From Aquimarina macrocephali JAMB N27 (GTDB lineage: Bacteria > Bacteroidota > Bacteroidia > Flavobacteriales > Flavobacteriaceae): a stretch of DNA of 36,102 nt. The stretch covers positions 1 to 36,102 of the forward strand of contig NZ_JACA01000006.1 in the NCBI RefSeq assembly GCF_000520995.1. Direction: 5' to 3'. The notes beneath the pieces are model-generated. The model was given only the letters and a program-made list of their open reading frames with translations. It was not told the DNA's origin and did no database searches. The translations under genes and the position numbers were made by a program. Every line of letters starts with the position of its first letter. Position 1 is the first letter of the stretch. Shown here piece by piece: positions 7,347 to 15,328 of this stretch.

Positions 7347-7507
7347 AATATAAACGATATTTAAAAAAGAGTAGATCGAAAATTCTATTAGAAAACTTAA
7401 TTGTTTTATGAATTTATCTACTGTAGTTTATCCAAATGCGATTGATAAACAAAAAAGTATATATATAATTAGAGTCCATAATAATTTCACCATGAGATTT
7501 TATTTTT
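7347..7507. other. Intergenic, no recognised feature
   Basis: The 160 bp after the ThiE stop are AT-rich, with no hairpin terminator or ORF that I could support. The LuxR-locus relic begins at about 7508. Confidence 0.5.
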
Positions 7508-7715
7508 TAGTGTTTTACTGCATACAAAACTAACATCGATAAACAACTGTAGCACTACACCCATGAGTAGTTTTAAAAACTTATATTTACTTGAAACTTG
7601 ACTTGTTTAGATATATTCATGTCAGACATTAACTTTTTTTTTCTTCTAAAAATACGGCTAGGAAGTTAAATGACACAAAACAAAATGATACTGAAATAAG
7701 TTTAGCACAGGTAGA
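7508..7715 (+). pseudogene. Relic of a PAS-LuxR gene: promoter plus first ~35 codons
   Basis: From about 7508 the DNA aligns with the region upstream of the LuxR gene at 2390 (GTTTT..ACTGC..CAAAACTAA). It then has the operator (7555-7570), the same TTTTAAAAACTTATATTT tract, and an ATG at 7619. The first codons read MSDIN then poly-F, against MADTNSFF in the intact gene. A 1-base loss in the T-run breaks the frame and gives TAA at 7667. In the shifted frame, SKNTARKLNDTKQNDTE matches FKNTVGNLTDKDINQTA. Homology fades near 7715, just before the end of the DUF4386 gene. It is a truncated, frameshifted paralogue. Confidence 0.75.
7555..7570 (+). promoter_or_regulatory. Third LuxR-type operator (CTACACCCATGAGTAG)
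   Basis: It differs at two of 16 positions from the dyads at 2268 and 2331. The outer half-sites CTAC and GAGTAG are conserved. It is followed at the same distance by TATATTTA, a weakened -7 box. This third copy shows which bases of the dyad are kept. Confidence 0.5.
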
Positions 7716-7738
7716 CACATTAGTACTTTATTTCTTTA

Positions 7739-8455
7739 TCATTCGCCTGAGAGACTAACTACATTCCATTTCGAAATATTGACCCCTTTACATATCAACC
7801 ACAAAGAAAGTGAGAGCTCTGCGATTAGACAAAGCACTAAAAAAAGGAATACTATTTCGTAATATTTTGGGATTAGTATAAGGGTGAAACTATTGGCTAA
7901 ATAACTGAGACCAGCAACAATCAACATAATACCAAGTATTTTTGGCAAGTAGCCTGACCAGAAAATTAAATAGCCATAAATTAAGCATGCAAAACCAAAG
8001 AATATAAGCCCTAATATAAAACCATAATCATGTATTTCTGTAAGCAAATATATCATAGCATTAAACTGGATAGTTCCAAAAGCCTCAACATATTCAGGAT
8101 TTCCCAATAAAATTAATGGTATAATAAGGATTGATTTATTTGCTACCAAAACTGCTGTTTGTATCATGTTGAATAAAACTCCCAATATAGCAAGGTATTT
8201 ATTTACTGGTTTTAGTAATACATAAAGAATAAGCATAACTGGAATATCAAAAACATGCATAAGAAGATCACCAGCAATTCCTACACGCCAAAGAGAAGAA
8301 GATGTCGCCAAATTGTTAACAGTAGATGCAGCATCACCAGTTGTGATCAACGAACCTCTGACTAAGATTTGTCCCAATATGCCTGCGATGATAATTATTA
8401 AATATAAAATACCACATATTCTCGCATAGGTTTGTGGAGATGTTTTATTTATCAT
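7739..8455 (-). CDS. DUF4386 family integral membrane protein
   Basis: The 238-aa protein has six to seven hydrophobic segments. It starts INKTSPQTYARICGILYLII, the typical DUF4386 opening (a short charged N-terminus and then ARxxGxxYL). NxxxSLWRVGIAGDLLMHV in the first loop and the PVxKYLAILGVLFNMIQTA block also fit that family. The function is unknown; relatives are inner-membrane proteins often found alone or near regulators. It appears monocistronic on the minus strand. Its 3' end abuts the LuxR relic, so DNA rearranged here at some point. Confidence 0.8.
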   Translation of the reverse strand: MINKTSPQTYARICGILYLIIIIAGILGQILVRGSLITTGDAASTVNNLATSSSLWRVGIAGDLLMHVFDIPVMLILYVLLKPVNKYLAILGVLFNMIQTAVLVANKSILIIPLILLGNPEYVEAFGTIQFNAMIYLLTEIHDYGFILGLIFFGFACLIYGYLIFWSGYLPKILGIMLIVAGLSYLANSFTLILIPKYYEIVFLFLVLCLIAELSLSLWLICKGVNISKWNVVSLSGE

Positions 8456-8756
8456 GATTTATCTCTTTTACTTCATTATTCGTTTCATATTAGATATAAT
8501 CACAAACTAATAGCATTTTTGATGAACTGATTTTGTTATCTAGACAATCTTATATAAACAAGTACATTTTACTAGCATAATAAATTCCATACACGTTGCC
8601 ACTTCTATCCTATCCCATCGACAAACTTAGAAGACACGTCGTTTCAGGCAATAAGTATTGCATTATCTTTTTAAAGAAGCATGTAGTTCACGAGTTTGTT
8701 ATTGTATTAGTGGAGTTTGTGATTCTTGGATTTCGTTAGGAGACTTTTAAAGAATA
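8456..8756. other. Intergenic region with a dispersed repeat
   Basis: This 301-bp gap lies upstream of the DUF4386 gene and downstream of the histidine kinase, both on the minus strand. It contains dispersed repeat copy 3 and no coding potential that I can support. No strong terminator hairpin was seen. Confidence 0.5.
8584..8655. repeat. Dispersed intergenic repeat, copy 3
   Basis: ATTCCATACACGTTGCCACT, then TCTATCCTATCCC, then CACGTCGTTTCAGGCAATAAG. It aligns over most of its length with copy 2 at 5816-5880, and its first part with copy 1 at 65-120. Confidence 0.5.
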
Positions 8757-10790
8757 TTAATTTTCAGCTTTTTCCAAGTGATCTTTAGATTCAAAAGAGA
8801 TAATAAATTTGGTTCCGATACCTAATTCGCTTTCACAGTGAATTTCGCCATCCATCGATTCGATATATTTTTTCACGATGGATAATCCTAACCCAATAGA
8901 TGCCTCACCTTCTGTAGGCTGTGCACTAAGTCTCTGAAATCTACCAAATAGCTTCTTTTGATCCTCTTCGCTAATACCAGGCCCTTGATCTTCTACCACA
9001 ACATATGTTCTTTCATCATACGATTTTACATGTAAAGCCACTTTACTTCCTCGTTCAGAAAACTTAATGGCATTAGATACCAAATTTTCTAATACCTGGA
9101 TCATATAATTTTTATCCACTTCTACAAAGTGACTCCCTGGTTGTGATGTAGCGATCATTTCAATCTCTTTATCCTCGGCGGTAAGATGAAAACACCTTAC
9201 CACATAGTTAACCAATTCTACCAAATCAATAATTTGATTCTTTAGTTTGACCCGATTTGTCTCTAAAGCGTGTATGTTTAAGATACGACCAATCATCTGT
9301 GAAAGACGATCTGCCGAGTTGTCTATTTCGGTTAAATACGATTTTTGATCATCGGTCAAGTGTAAAGAGGTGACATCAATTAATTGTATCAATAATCGTA
9401 TATGGCTCAAAGGGGTTCTAAGGTCGTGAGCAACTACATTTACCAGCATATCCTTTTCCTTGTTAAGGTTTACTAGTTCTTCATTTCGAATGGCGACCTC
9501 TGCGGTTCGTTCCTTGACCTTCTTTTCAAGTATTACATTTTGCTCTTGAATTAACCTTTCATTTTCTTTGGCTGCTAATAGCGCTTCTAATTGTGCATCT
9601 TCTTTTTGCTTTTTGTACATATTAATCCGGTCACCTAATGCAAATGAAAGCAGTAAGACTTCTAAGGCAGAGCCAATCTGCATCGCATTTAAGTACGTCA
9701 TCACAAAAGTCAGGTTTAAAGACTCGAGAATGGCAAAACAAATACCAATGATAAGGGCTCCCCAGGCTAATAAGTAATATTTAGCAGGACGATATCCTTT
9801 TAACTTAAATCGAATACCTAAGAGGAGAAAATATGATGCCATGATTAGCAATCCTCCTTGCGCTAATTTCAGGCCTTCAATTTTAAAACCTAGCAACACA
9901 AGAGCACATACCAAAATACCTATAACAAGAAAGACCATAGATCCCTTGTGCATAATAGAACTAGATTCTTTGGTGTTTAAAAATTTCTGGGTAAATAAAG
10001 TAGCAGTAATCATCGTTAATCCAGAACTAACGACCACAACTTGATTAATGAAAGGAGTATTAGGCCAAAAATATTCGAAGAAGTAACCGAATATTGAAGC
10101 CATAAACCAGGTAATACTAAATACATATGCAATGTAGTAGAGATATATTCTCTCTCTAGTTGAAAAATACAAAAAGAGGTTGTACAGGAAGATCAACAGC
10201 ATAAACCCAAAATAGATCCCCTGCAGAAAGTCTAAATCATGCTCATAATCTAAAAAGTTGGGTAGTGTTCCAACTCGAAGAGGAAAAAACAAGGGTTGGT
10301 GACTCTTTACCCTAAGGTAAAAAGTTCGTGTACTATTTACATCAAAATCAAGAGCAAACAGATAATTACCCACTTCAATTTCTCTGGTATTAAAGGGCAA
10401 GTCATCACCTGTATGCCTGGTAGAAATTAGTTTGTTTTCCTCATCAAATTCATAGAGCGATATAGAATCAATATAAGCAGAACCAACATTAAGGTAAAAA
10501 TTATCCGGTATAGTCTTAGTAACTCTAAGTTTTATCCAGTAAGCAGAAGCAGTACTAGAAAAATTCAAGGTTTCCTGAGTATACTTTTTAAATTTAGTCT
10601 CAAAGCTATCATTCCTAATTTCTTCGATAGATAGTCCTAGAGAAGCATCTTCAAGATAATGGGTTTGCTTTCCAATATCCTGCAATTCTGTTAAATCATG
10701 AAGAAGAACAGTAGTTTGACAAAATACACTAAGAGGAGACAAAAATATAATCAATAAGAAGCTTAAATAATATTTGAGATAAGTTGTCAT
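8757..10790 (-). CDS. 7TMR-DISM sensor histidine kinase
   Basis: This 677-aa membrane sensor kinase has a signal peptide (1-24) and a 7TMR-DISMED2 extracytoplasmic beta domain (about 35-170; WIKLRVTKTIP, FYLRVKSHQPLFFPLRVG). A 7-TM bundle follows (about 185-390, beginning GIYFGFMLLIFLYNLFLYF), then a coiled coil (about 395-445). The kinase core has HisKA with phospho-acceptor His455 in VVAHDLRTPLSH, N-box ENLVSNAIKF, G1 VVVEDQGPGI and G2 GLGLSIVKKYIE. No receiver domain or response-regulator gene is adjacent, so it is an orphan kinase. DISMED2 domains are thought to bind carbohydrate or similar ligands. It is divergent from the FAD-oxidoreductase operon and might control it (inference). Confidence 0.92.
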   Translation of the reverse strand: MTTYLKYYLSFLLIIFLSPLSVFCQTTVLLHDLTELQDIGKQTHYLEDASLGLSIEEIRNDSFETKFKKYTQETLNFSSTASAYWIKLRVTKTIPDNFYLNVGSAYIDSISLYEFDEENKLISTRHTGDDLPFNTREIEVGNYLFALDFDVNSTRTFYLRVKSHQPLFFPLRVGTLPNFLDYEHDLDFLQGIYFGFMLLIFLYNLFLYFSTRERIYLYYIAYVFSITWFMASIFGYFFEYFWPNTPFINQVVVVSSGLTMITATLFTQKFLNTKESSSIMHKGSMVFLVIGILVCALVLLGFKIEGLKLAQGGLLIMASYFLLLGIRFKLKGYRPAKYYLLAWGALIIGICFAILESLNLTFVMTYLNAMQIGSALEVLLLSFALGDRINMYKKQKEDAQLEALLAAKENERLIQEQNVILEKKVKERTAEVAIRNEELVNLNKEKDMLVNVVAHDLRTPLSHIRLLIQLIDVTSLHLTDDQKSYLTEIDNSADRLSQMIGRILNIHALETNRVKLKNQIIDLVELVNYVVRCFHLTAEDKEIEMIATSQPGSHFVEVDKNYMIQVLENLVSNAIKFSERGSKVALHVKSYDERTYVVVEDQGPGISEEDQKKLFGRFQRLSAQPTEGEASIGLGLSIVKKYIESMDGEIHCESELGIGTKFIISFESKDHLEKAEN

Positions 10791-10865
10791 TCTTAATGTT
10801 TAATGTTTTGAGAAATCATTTTTTACTCGACAAGGAAATTTTATAAATTATACTACTTCAATTTC

Positions 10866-10873
10866 CAAAAATA
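10866..10873 (-). promoter_or_regulatory. -7 box TATTTTTG for the histidine kinase gene
   Basis: The minus strand reads TATTTTTG, an exact TAnnTTTG match, about 75 bp before the ATG at 10790 in the divergent intergenic region. Confidence 0.45.
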
Positions 10874-10924
10874 TCTTGTATATAACAATTTTACTTGTAA
10901 GTTTATAAACCTTTTTACTAATAT

Positions 10925-11785
10925 ATGAACAAACTTGAAATACTTAAGGAAAAAGCCGAAGGAATTATACTTCGTGTCTCTGATAGTCCACAGGGTCGCT
11001 ATAAATTACGTTATGAATTCTATCAAAAATACGGAGAACCTTTCATTAAAGGAAAAGAAGGGCTGGGAAATTCTGAATTAGCATTTATTAACTGGGAAAT
11101 AAAAAGAGGAACGCTCAATCCTATGAATGCACAACATCCTGGTAGCCCTTGGTGGAGAGCAGTAAGCAGCCATTTTTTGTATTTGGCGACACTGGCCCAA
11201 TTAATTAATGAATCGGGGCAGACATTTCCGGATCTACCCGCTCCTGTTACTTTTTGGCTTGATTATATCAATACACCCAATGAATGTACTTGGTATCGGG
11301 CTCATAATTCAAGCATTATATCAGGCTATCAAGTCGCAGATTCTTTAGCATATAAAGAAAATATTTACGAGCAATATTTTGTCAATATTGTGCTTTATCG
11401 TGTATTGTATGCTCAATCAATGGTTGAAGGTGTCAACTTTGGGGTTTTAGGTAAAATATTTGGTAACCCACGAGGGCATGCAGTTTCTATACTAACAGAT
11501 ATCGAAGCCTTTTACCCAAGTCATTACCCATTATCAAAAAAAGATATTAAATACGTTACTCATCGTGCACATAATCTAACTGGATTGATTGAAGACATTT
11601 TTGATAAGCTTTTCATCCTACCACACTTAGATGAGTTATATACCGAAGCAGCCAAATGGAACAACTCTGCAATAGTATTGAAGTATATCAAAAATAACAA
11701 ACCTCTCTACCCGATTGGCCAGAGTGAAATCAGTTCGACACATTTCAATACAAAATTAACAACTAAAAAAATTCATACTCTTTAA
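10925..11785 (+). CDS. Unrecognised 286-aa protein, partner of FAD oxidoreductase
   Basis: I do not recognise this family. It has no signal peptide or membrane span and is probably cytoplasmic, mostly helical, and rich in aromatic residues. Notable segments: ELAFINWEIKRGTLNP (about 49-64), SPWWRAVSSHFLYLATLAQL (about 74-93), YRVLYAQSMVEGVNFGVLGK (about 156-175) and RAHNLTGLIEDIF (about 220-232). Several His/Glu/Trp residues in these blocks could form a metal or haem site, but no known motif is complete. The stop is 12 bp before the 744-aa FAD oxidoreductase gene, so the two are surely co-transcribed and probably act together. The ATG at 10925 is the only plausible start. Confidence 0.75.
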   Translation: MNKLEILKEKAEGIILRVSDSPQGRYKLRYEFYQKYGEPFIKGKEGLGNSELAFINWEIKRGTLNPMNAQHPGSPWWRAVSSHFLYLATLAQLINESGQTFPDLPAPVTFWLDYINTPNECTWYRAHNSSIISGYQVADSLAYKENIYEQYFVNIVLYRVLYAQSMVEGVNFGVLGKIFGNPRGHAVSILTDIEAFYPSHYPLSKKDIKYVTHRAHNLTGLIEDIFDKLFILPHLDELYTEAAKWNNSAIVLKYIKNNKPLYPIGQSEISSTHFNTKLTTKKIHTL

Positions 11786-11797
11786 AATTAATAATCA

Positions 11798-14032
11798 ATG
11801 CAAAACTCACAAAACAAAAAGAAAATTGCCATACTAGGCAGTGGTATGTCATCGCTCACGGCTGCTTATGAGCTTAGTTCTTACGAAAACTGGCAGGATC
11901 ATTATGATATCACCATTTATCAAATGGGTTGGAGACTAGGAGGCAAAACTGCTACTGGTAGAGGCCCAAACGAAAGGATTCAAGAGCATGGTATTCATAT
12001 TGCTCAGGGATGGTATGAAAATGCATTCCGATTGATACAAGATTCGTATAAGGAATGTGAAAAACATAATCTAATGCCCAATAGTCCTTTTAAATCCTGG
12101 GATGAAGCTTTTGATCGGGAAGATACTACATTACTCACCCATTTTGATCCTAAGACAAATCAATGGATCAAAAAGAATATTATTTTTCCATCTAATGAGT
12201 ATATACCTGGTCAAGGTGGACCCCTACCCTTTTCGGCCATTATTCACAAAGCAATAGGTCTAGTTGCCGAAATTTTGTTTGGTACAGATCCAAACAAGGA
12301 TAGTCTAATAAATATGGCTTCTGAATCTGCTAAAGAAATCAAAACACCTGAGCATCATCCGCTTTGGGCTAGTTTTAAGTCTAAATTTGAAGCGTTTGTA
12401 AAGGACAAACTCTTTAAACATGAGGGTGAAAAGCTATTGAATTATGTAGCAGAATTGGTTGAGAACCTGACCAATGAGGATCACAATGATACGCAACGAA
12501 AAGAGCATCACTCTATGATCAAGGAGCTACTCGACTTACTTTCTAAATGGGTAACTAAGCTCATTGATTCGATAGCCGATCACAACGAATACTTCTATTG
12601 GTTAGCCGTATTTGTAGAATTCGGACTTGTAAATATGAAGGGAACATTTGAAGATGTATATAACCCAGAAACTCATGAGTTGGATTACGAGCGTATCAAT
12701 GACTTGGATTATCGTCAATGGCTCAAAAACCATGGAGCAAGTGAACGATTGTTGAGTTCTGCTATGGTGAGATTTCTTTATACAGGAACGTTTCACAATC
12801 TCACAGGGTCTGATCAGCAAGGTAGTCTGGCAGCTGGAGTTGGACTTCATTTTCTAACAAATTCTGCAGGTTATAAAGGATCTTTCGTATGGAAATTCAA
12901 AGCAGGAACTGCAGATACCATGATCACTCCAATTTATTTGGTCCTTAAAAACAGAGGTATAAAATTCAAGTTTTTCCATAAAGTTGAACAGGTACATTAC
13001 TCTGGTTCTGGTGAAATAGAAAAAATATCTATGGCGCAACAAGTCACCTTAAAAAATGGTACCTATAACCCTACTTATAAGTTCAAAAATCTAGATGTAT
13101 GGCCAGGAGAACCGCTTTATGATCAAATAGATGACCAACAAGCCAAAGCACTTAAAGAAGGCCATTATGATCTTGAAGAATCCTGGTGTGGCTGGGAGAA
13201 TGTGGGTCAGGTTTCCTTAGAAAAGAATAAGGATTTTGATTATGTAGTTTTAGGCATACCTATTGATGTTTTAGGTGGAAACGAAGGTATTTGCAAGGAA
13301 ATCATTGATAATAATGTGGCATGGCAGAATATGTACAATCACGTTAAAAGTATCCCTACCATGTCTATGCAATTATGGATTAAGCCTACGTTAAAAGAGT
13401 TAGGTATGAATTTACCTGATTGGGGGTTTCCTGAAGGGTCATTACCTAACTTGGTGACTTATGCAGATCCTCAATATTCTTTTATAGATATGTCGCAGGT
13501 AATGCCATATGAAGATTGGAAAGATGATGAACCCGGGGTATTAATATACTATACAGGATCATTTCTGGATCCAGAAGTGATACCTCCATTCTCTGATCAT
13601 AAGTATCCCCACGAGCAATTGGAACGTATTATGCGTGTTTCAGAACAATGGTTAAGAGATAAGATGGGTTGGTTTTTCCCGAATGCTACTACACTAGAAT
13701 ACCCCGAAGGAATGAAGTTTAGTGTAATCCATGATTTTTCGAAAAATGCCAATACGGACTATAGTAGGCTAAAAACTCAGTTTTTTCGAGCTAATGTAAA
13801 CCCAACAGATAGATACACATTATCCTTACCCGGCTCTAACAAATACCGCCTTAAAGCTAATGAGTCTGGTTTTGATAATCTTATTATCACAGGAGATTGG
13901 ATTAATTTTGGTGTTAATGTAGGATATTATGAAGGTGCTATCATTGCAGGCCTTCAGGCAGGTCAAGTGGTACGCGACAAACTTGAATTACCAAACGAAA
14001 CTGAAATTTTTTCTGGTATGAAATTGAAATAA
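11798..14032 (+). CDS. FAD-dependent oxidoreductase (amine oxidase/phytoene desaturase-like)
   Basis: The 744-aa protein has an N-terminal FAD-binding Rossmann fold (IAILGSGMSSLTAAYEL, about 10-26) followed by YQMGWRLGGKTATGRG (about 41-56), the NAD_binding_8 pattern of the amine-oxidase/desaturase superfamily. HGIHIAQGWYENAF (about 64-77) is the second cofactor segment. The C-terminal flavin signature is NLIITGDWINFGVNVGYYEG (about 698-717). Long helical insertions at about 150-250 make it much larger than a typical 450-550 aa desaturase. It has no signal peptide. Relatives in actinobacteria and cyanobacteria are annotated only as NAD(P)/FAD-binding proteins, so the substrate is unknown. It forms an operon with the 286-aa gene and ends at a strong terminator. 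Confidence 0.85.
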   Translation: MQNSQNKKKIAILGSGMSSLTAAYELSSYENWQDHYDITIYQMGWRLGGKTATGRGPNERIQEHGIHIAQGWYENAFRLIQDSYKECEKHNLMPNSPFKSWDEAFDREDTTLLTHFDPKTNQWIKKNIIFPSNEYIPGQGGPLPFSAIIHKAIGLVAEILFGTDPNKDSLINMASESAKEIKTPEHHPLWASFKSKFEAFVKDKLFKHEGEKLLNYVAELVENLTNEDHNDTQRKEHHSMIKELLDLLSKWVTKLIDSIADHNEYFYWLAVFVEFGLVNMKGTFEDVYNPETHELDYERINDLDYRQWLKNHGASERLLSSAMVRFLYTGTFHNLTGSDQQGSLAAGVGLHFLTNSAGYKGSFVWKFKAGTADTMITPIYLVLKNRGIKFKFFHKVEQVHYSGSGEIEKISMAQQVTLKNGTYNPTYKFKNLDVWPGEPLYDQIDDQQAKALKEGHYDLEESWCGWENVGQVSLEKNKDFDYVVLGIPIDVLGGNEGICKEIIDNNVAWQNMYNHVKSIPTMSMQLWIKPTLKELGMNLPDWGFPEGSLPNLVTYADPQYSFIDMSQVMPYEDWKDDEPGVLIYYTGSFLDPEVIPPFSDHKYPHEQLERIMRVSEQWLRDKMGWFFPNATTLEYPEGMKFSVIHDFSKNANTDYSRLKTQFFRANVNPTDRYTLSLPGSNKYRLKANESGFDNLIITGDWINFGVNVGYYEGAIIAGLQAGQVVRDKLELPNETEIFSGMKLK

Positions 14033-14060
14033 TAAAATTTAATACTTTTCATCATAGTAC

Positions 14061-14095
14061 AAAAAAAGTCGGTTAAATTCTTAATCGACTTTTTT
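14061..14095 (+). terminator. Intrinsic terminator of FAD oxidoreductase operon
   Basis: The A-tract-preceded stem AAAAAGTCG..TTAA pairs with TTAA.CGACTTTTT across a 4-nt loop (ATTC), with one G/T mismatch, and ends in a T-run. It begins 28 bp after the stop codon. Confidence 0.85.
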
Positions 14096-14242
14096 ATAGC
14101 TAGTTATAATCTAAATAGGAATACTAAAAAATATTGAAAATACAATTATAAATTTTTGCATGGTTTCTATATTTATTTGAGCCAAAATTATTTTAGTAAG
14201 TACTGTCATACCAGAAAGTTGATTGAATGATTTTATAGTTAT

Positions 14243-14261
14243 AGTTGAAGAATTCTCAACT
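14243..14261 (+). promoter_or_regulatory. LysR-type box upstream of lysR-type gene
   Basis: AGTTGA-N7-TCAACT is a dyad with the T-N11-A spacing typical of LysR-type regulator sites. It is centred about 40 bp upstream of the predicted start of transcription. Position and form suggest autoregulation. Confidence 0.55.
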
Positions 14262-14282
14262 ACAGCAATGGTGAATCTATTG

Positions 14283-14290
14283 TATCTTTG
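14283..14290 (+). promoter_or_regulatory. -7 box TATCTTTG directly before the LysR start codon
   Basis: An exact TAnnTTTG match that ends only four bases before the ATG at 14295. Transcription would begin at or next to the start codon, so the mRNA is predicted to be leaderless. Confidence 0.6.
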
Positions 14291-14294
14291 AATT

Positions 14295-15185
14295 ATGGAA
14301 CTAAAATATTTTAGACTTATAAAAACAATTGCAGAAGAAGGCAATCTTGCTAATTCTTCAGAGCGTTTGTTTCTTACTCAGTCGGCATTAAGCCACCAGT
14401 TGAGAGATTTAGAAGAACGTTTAGGGTTTAAAGTATTTCTTAGAAGTAGAAATAAGTGGGAACTAACAGATGAAGGTACAGAGCTGTATAAACTTGCGAA
14501 TAAGCTCTTTAGTTCTATAGATGAAAGTTTTAGTAATATAGAGCATATAAAAGAAGGTTCGAGAGGATCTATTAAGTTAAGTGCAGAGTGTCAATCTTTT
14601 TTTCATGCGATTCCAGAGTTTATTCAAAAAATGGGAATTCTATATCCAGAAATTAATATTGATTTAACTTTAGGAGCAACATATCAAACGATATCACAAG
14701 TCCTGTCTAATGAAATAGATATTGCTATTGTGACTACAAAACCAGCTTCTGAAGAATTGACAAGTATTAAAGTATATGACGATGAAATTTTTGCTGTAAT
14801 GCACCAGGAAAACCCTCTAAACTCTTATGACTATTTGGATGCGAGTCATTTTTCTGATGTTCATTTAATCATTAATTCCTTTCCTCTGGAAGGTGTCTCG
14901 GTATATGAACATTTTTTGAAACCTAATAAAATCAATCCTAAGAAGATATCTGCCATTCCATTTACCGAAATTACCTTATCAATGATCGAGGCTAATATGG
15001 GTATCATGTGTGTACCAAAGTGGCAGCTAAAATCGTTCAAACTATCAAATGATATTATTTTTAAGAGAATTAGTAAAAATGGATTAAAACGGAATCATTA
15101 TCTAGTTGTTAAAACATTAAACAGAAACAGAAAATATATTCATGATTTCATCTCAAGCTTCGAAGAAGATTTTTTAAGCTTATAG
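14295..15185 (+). CDS. LysR family transcriptional regulator
   Basis: The 296-aa protein has a classic LysR winged helix-turn-helix at 1-60 (MELKYFRLIKTIAEEGNLAN, SSERLFLTQSALSHQLRDLE), then a linker helix and a periplasmic-binding-like effector domain (about 88-290). The overall shape and effector domain (DLTLGATYQTISQVLSNEID) are MetR-like, so control of methionine or one-carbon genes is one possibility, but no such gene is adjacent. The start codon is fixed by the family's N-terminus, even though the promoter -7 box lies just upstream. No divergent partner gene exists; the likely visible target is its own promoter. Confidence 0.88.
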   Translation: MELKYFRLIKTIAEEGNLANSSERLFLTQSALSHQLRDLEERLGFKVFLRSRNKWELTDEGTELYKLANKLFSSIDESFSNIEHIKEGSRGSIKLSAECQSFFHAIPEFIQKMGILYPEINIDLTLGATYQTISQVLSNEIDIAIVTTKPASEELTSIKVYDDEIFAVMHQENPLNSYDYLDASHFSDVHLIINSFPLEGVSVYEHFLKPNKINPKKISAIPFTEITLSMIEANMGIMCVPKWQLKSFKLSNDIIFKRISKNGLKRNHYLVVKTLNRNRKYIHDFISSFEEDFLSL

Positions 15186-15328
15186 TGCTTATAAATTGTA
15201 TCAAAACCTTATTTCAGGAAAAAGAGAAAATGACTTTGTATAGTTGAAAACAGAAACCATTTTAGATTATTTCTTTTTAAGTTATTTACTATAATTTAAA
15301 ACTTTAGACGCTGCTTACCATAAGATGT

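Noticed and set aside
12602..13042. Minus-strand open frames inside the FAD oxidoreductase gene
   Set aside because: They are antisense shadows of a clear 744-aa coding sequence with recognisable FAD motifs.
11798..14032. The idea that the operon at 10925-14032 is a LodA/LodB amino acid oxidase system
   Set aside because: The 744-aa protein has a classical FAD Rossmann motif and is not a cysteine-tryptophylquinone protein, and the 286-aa protein is not a LodB flavoprotein.
14111..14344. 77-codon minus-strand frame overlapping the LysR start
   Set aside because: It covers the LysR promoter, operator and first codons and has no protein-family features.
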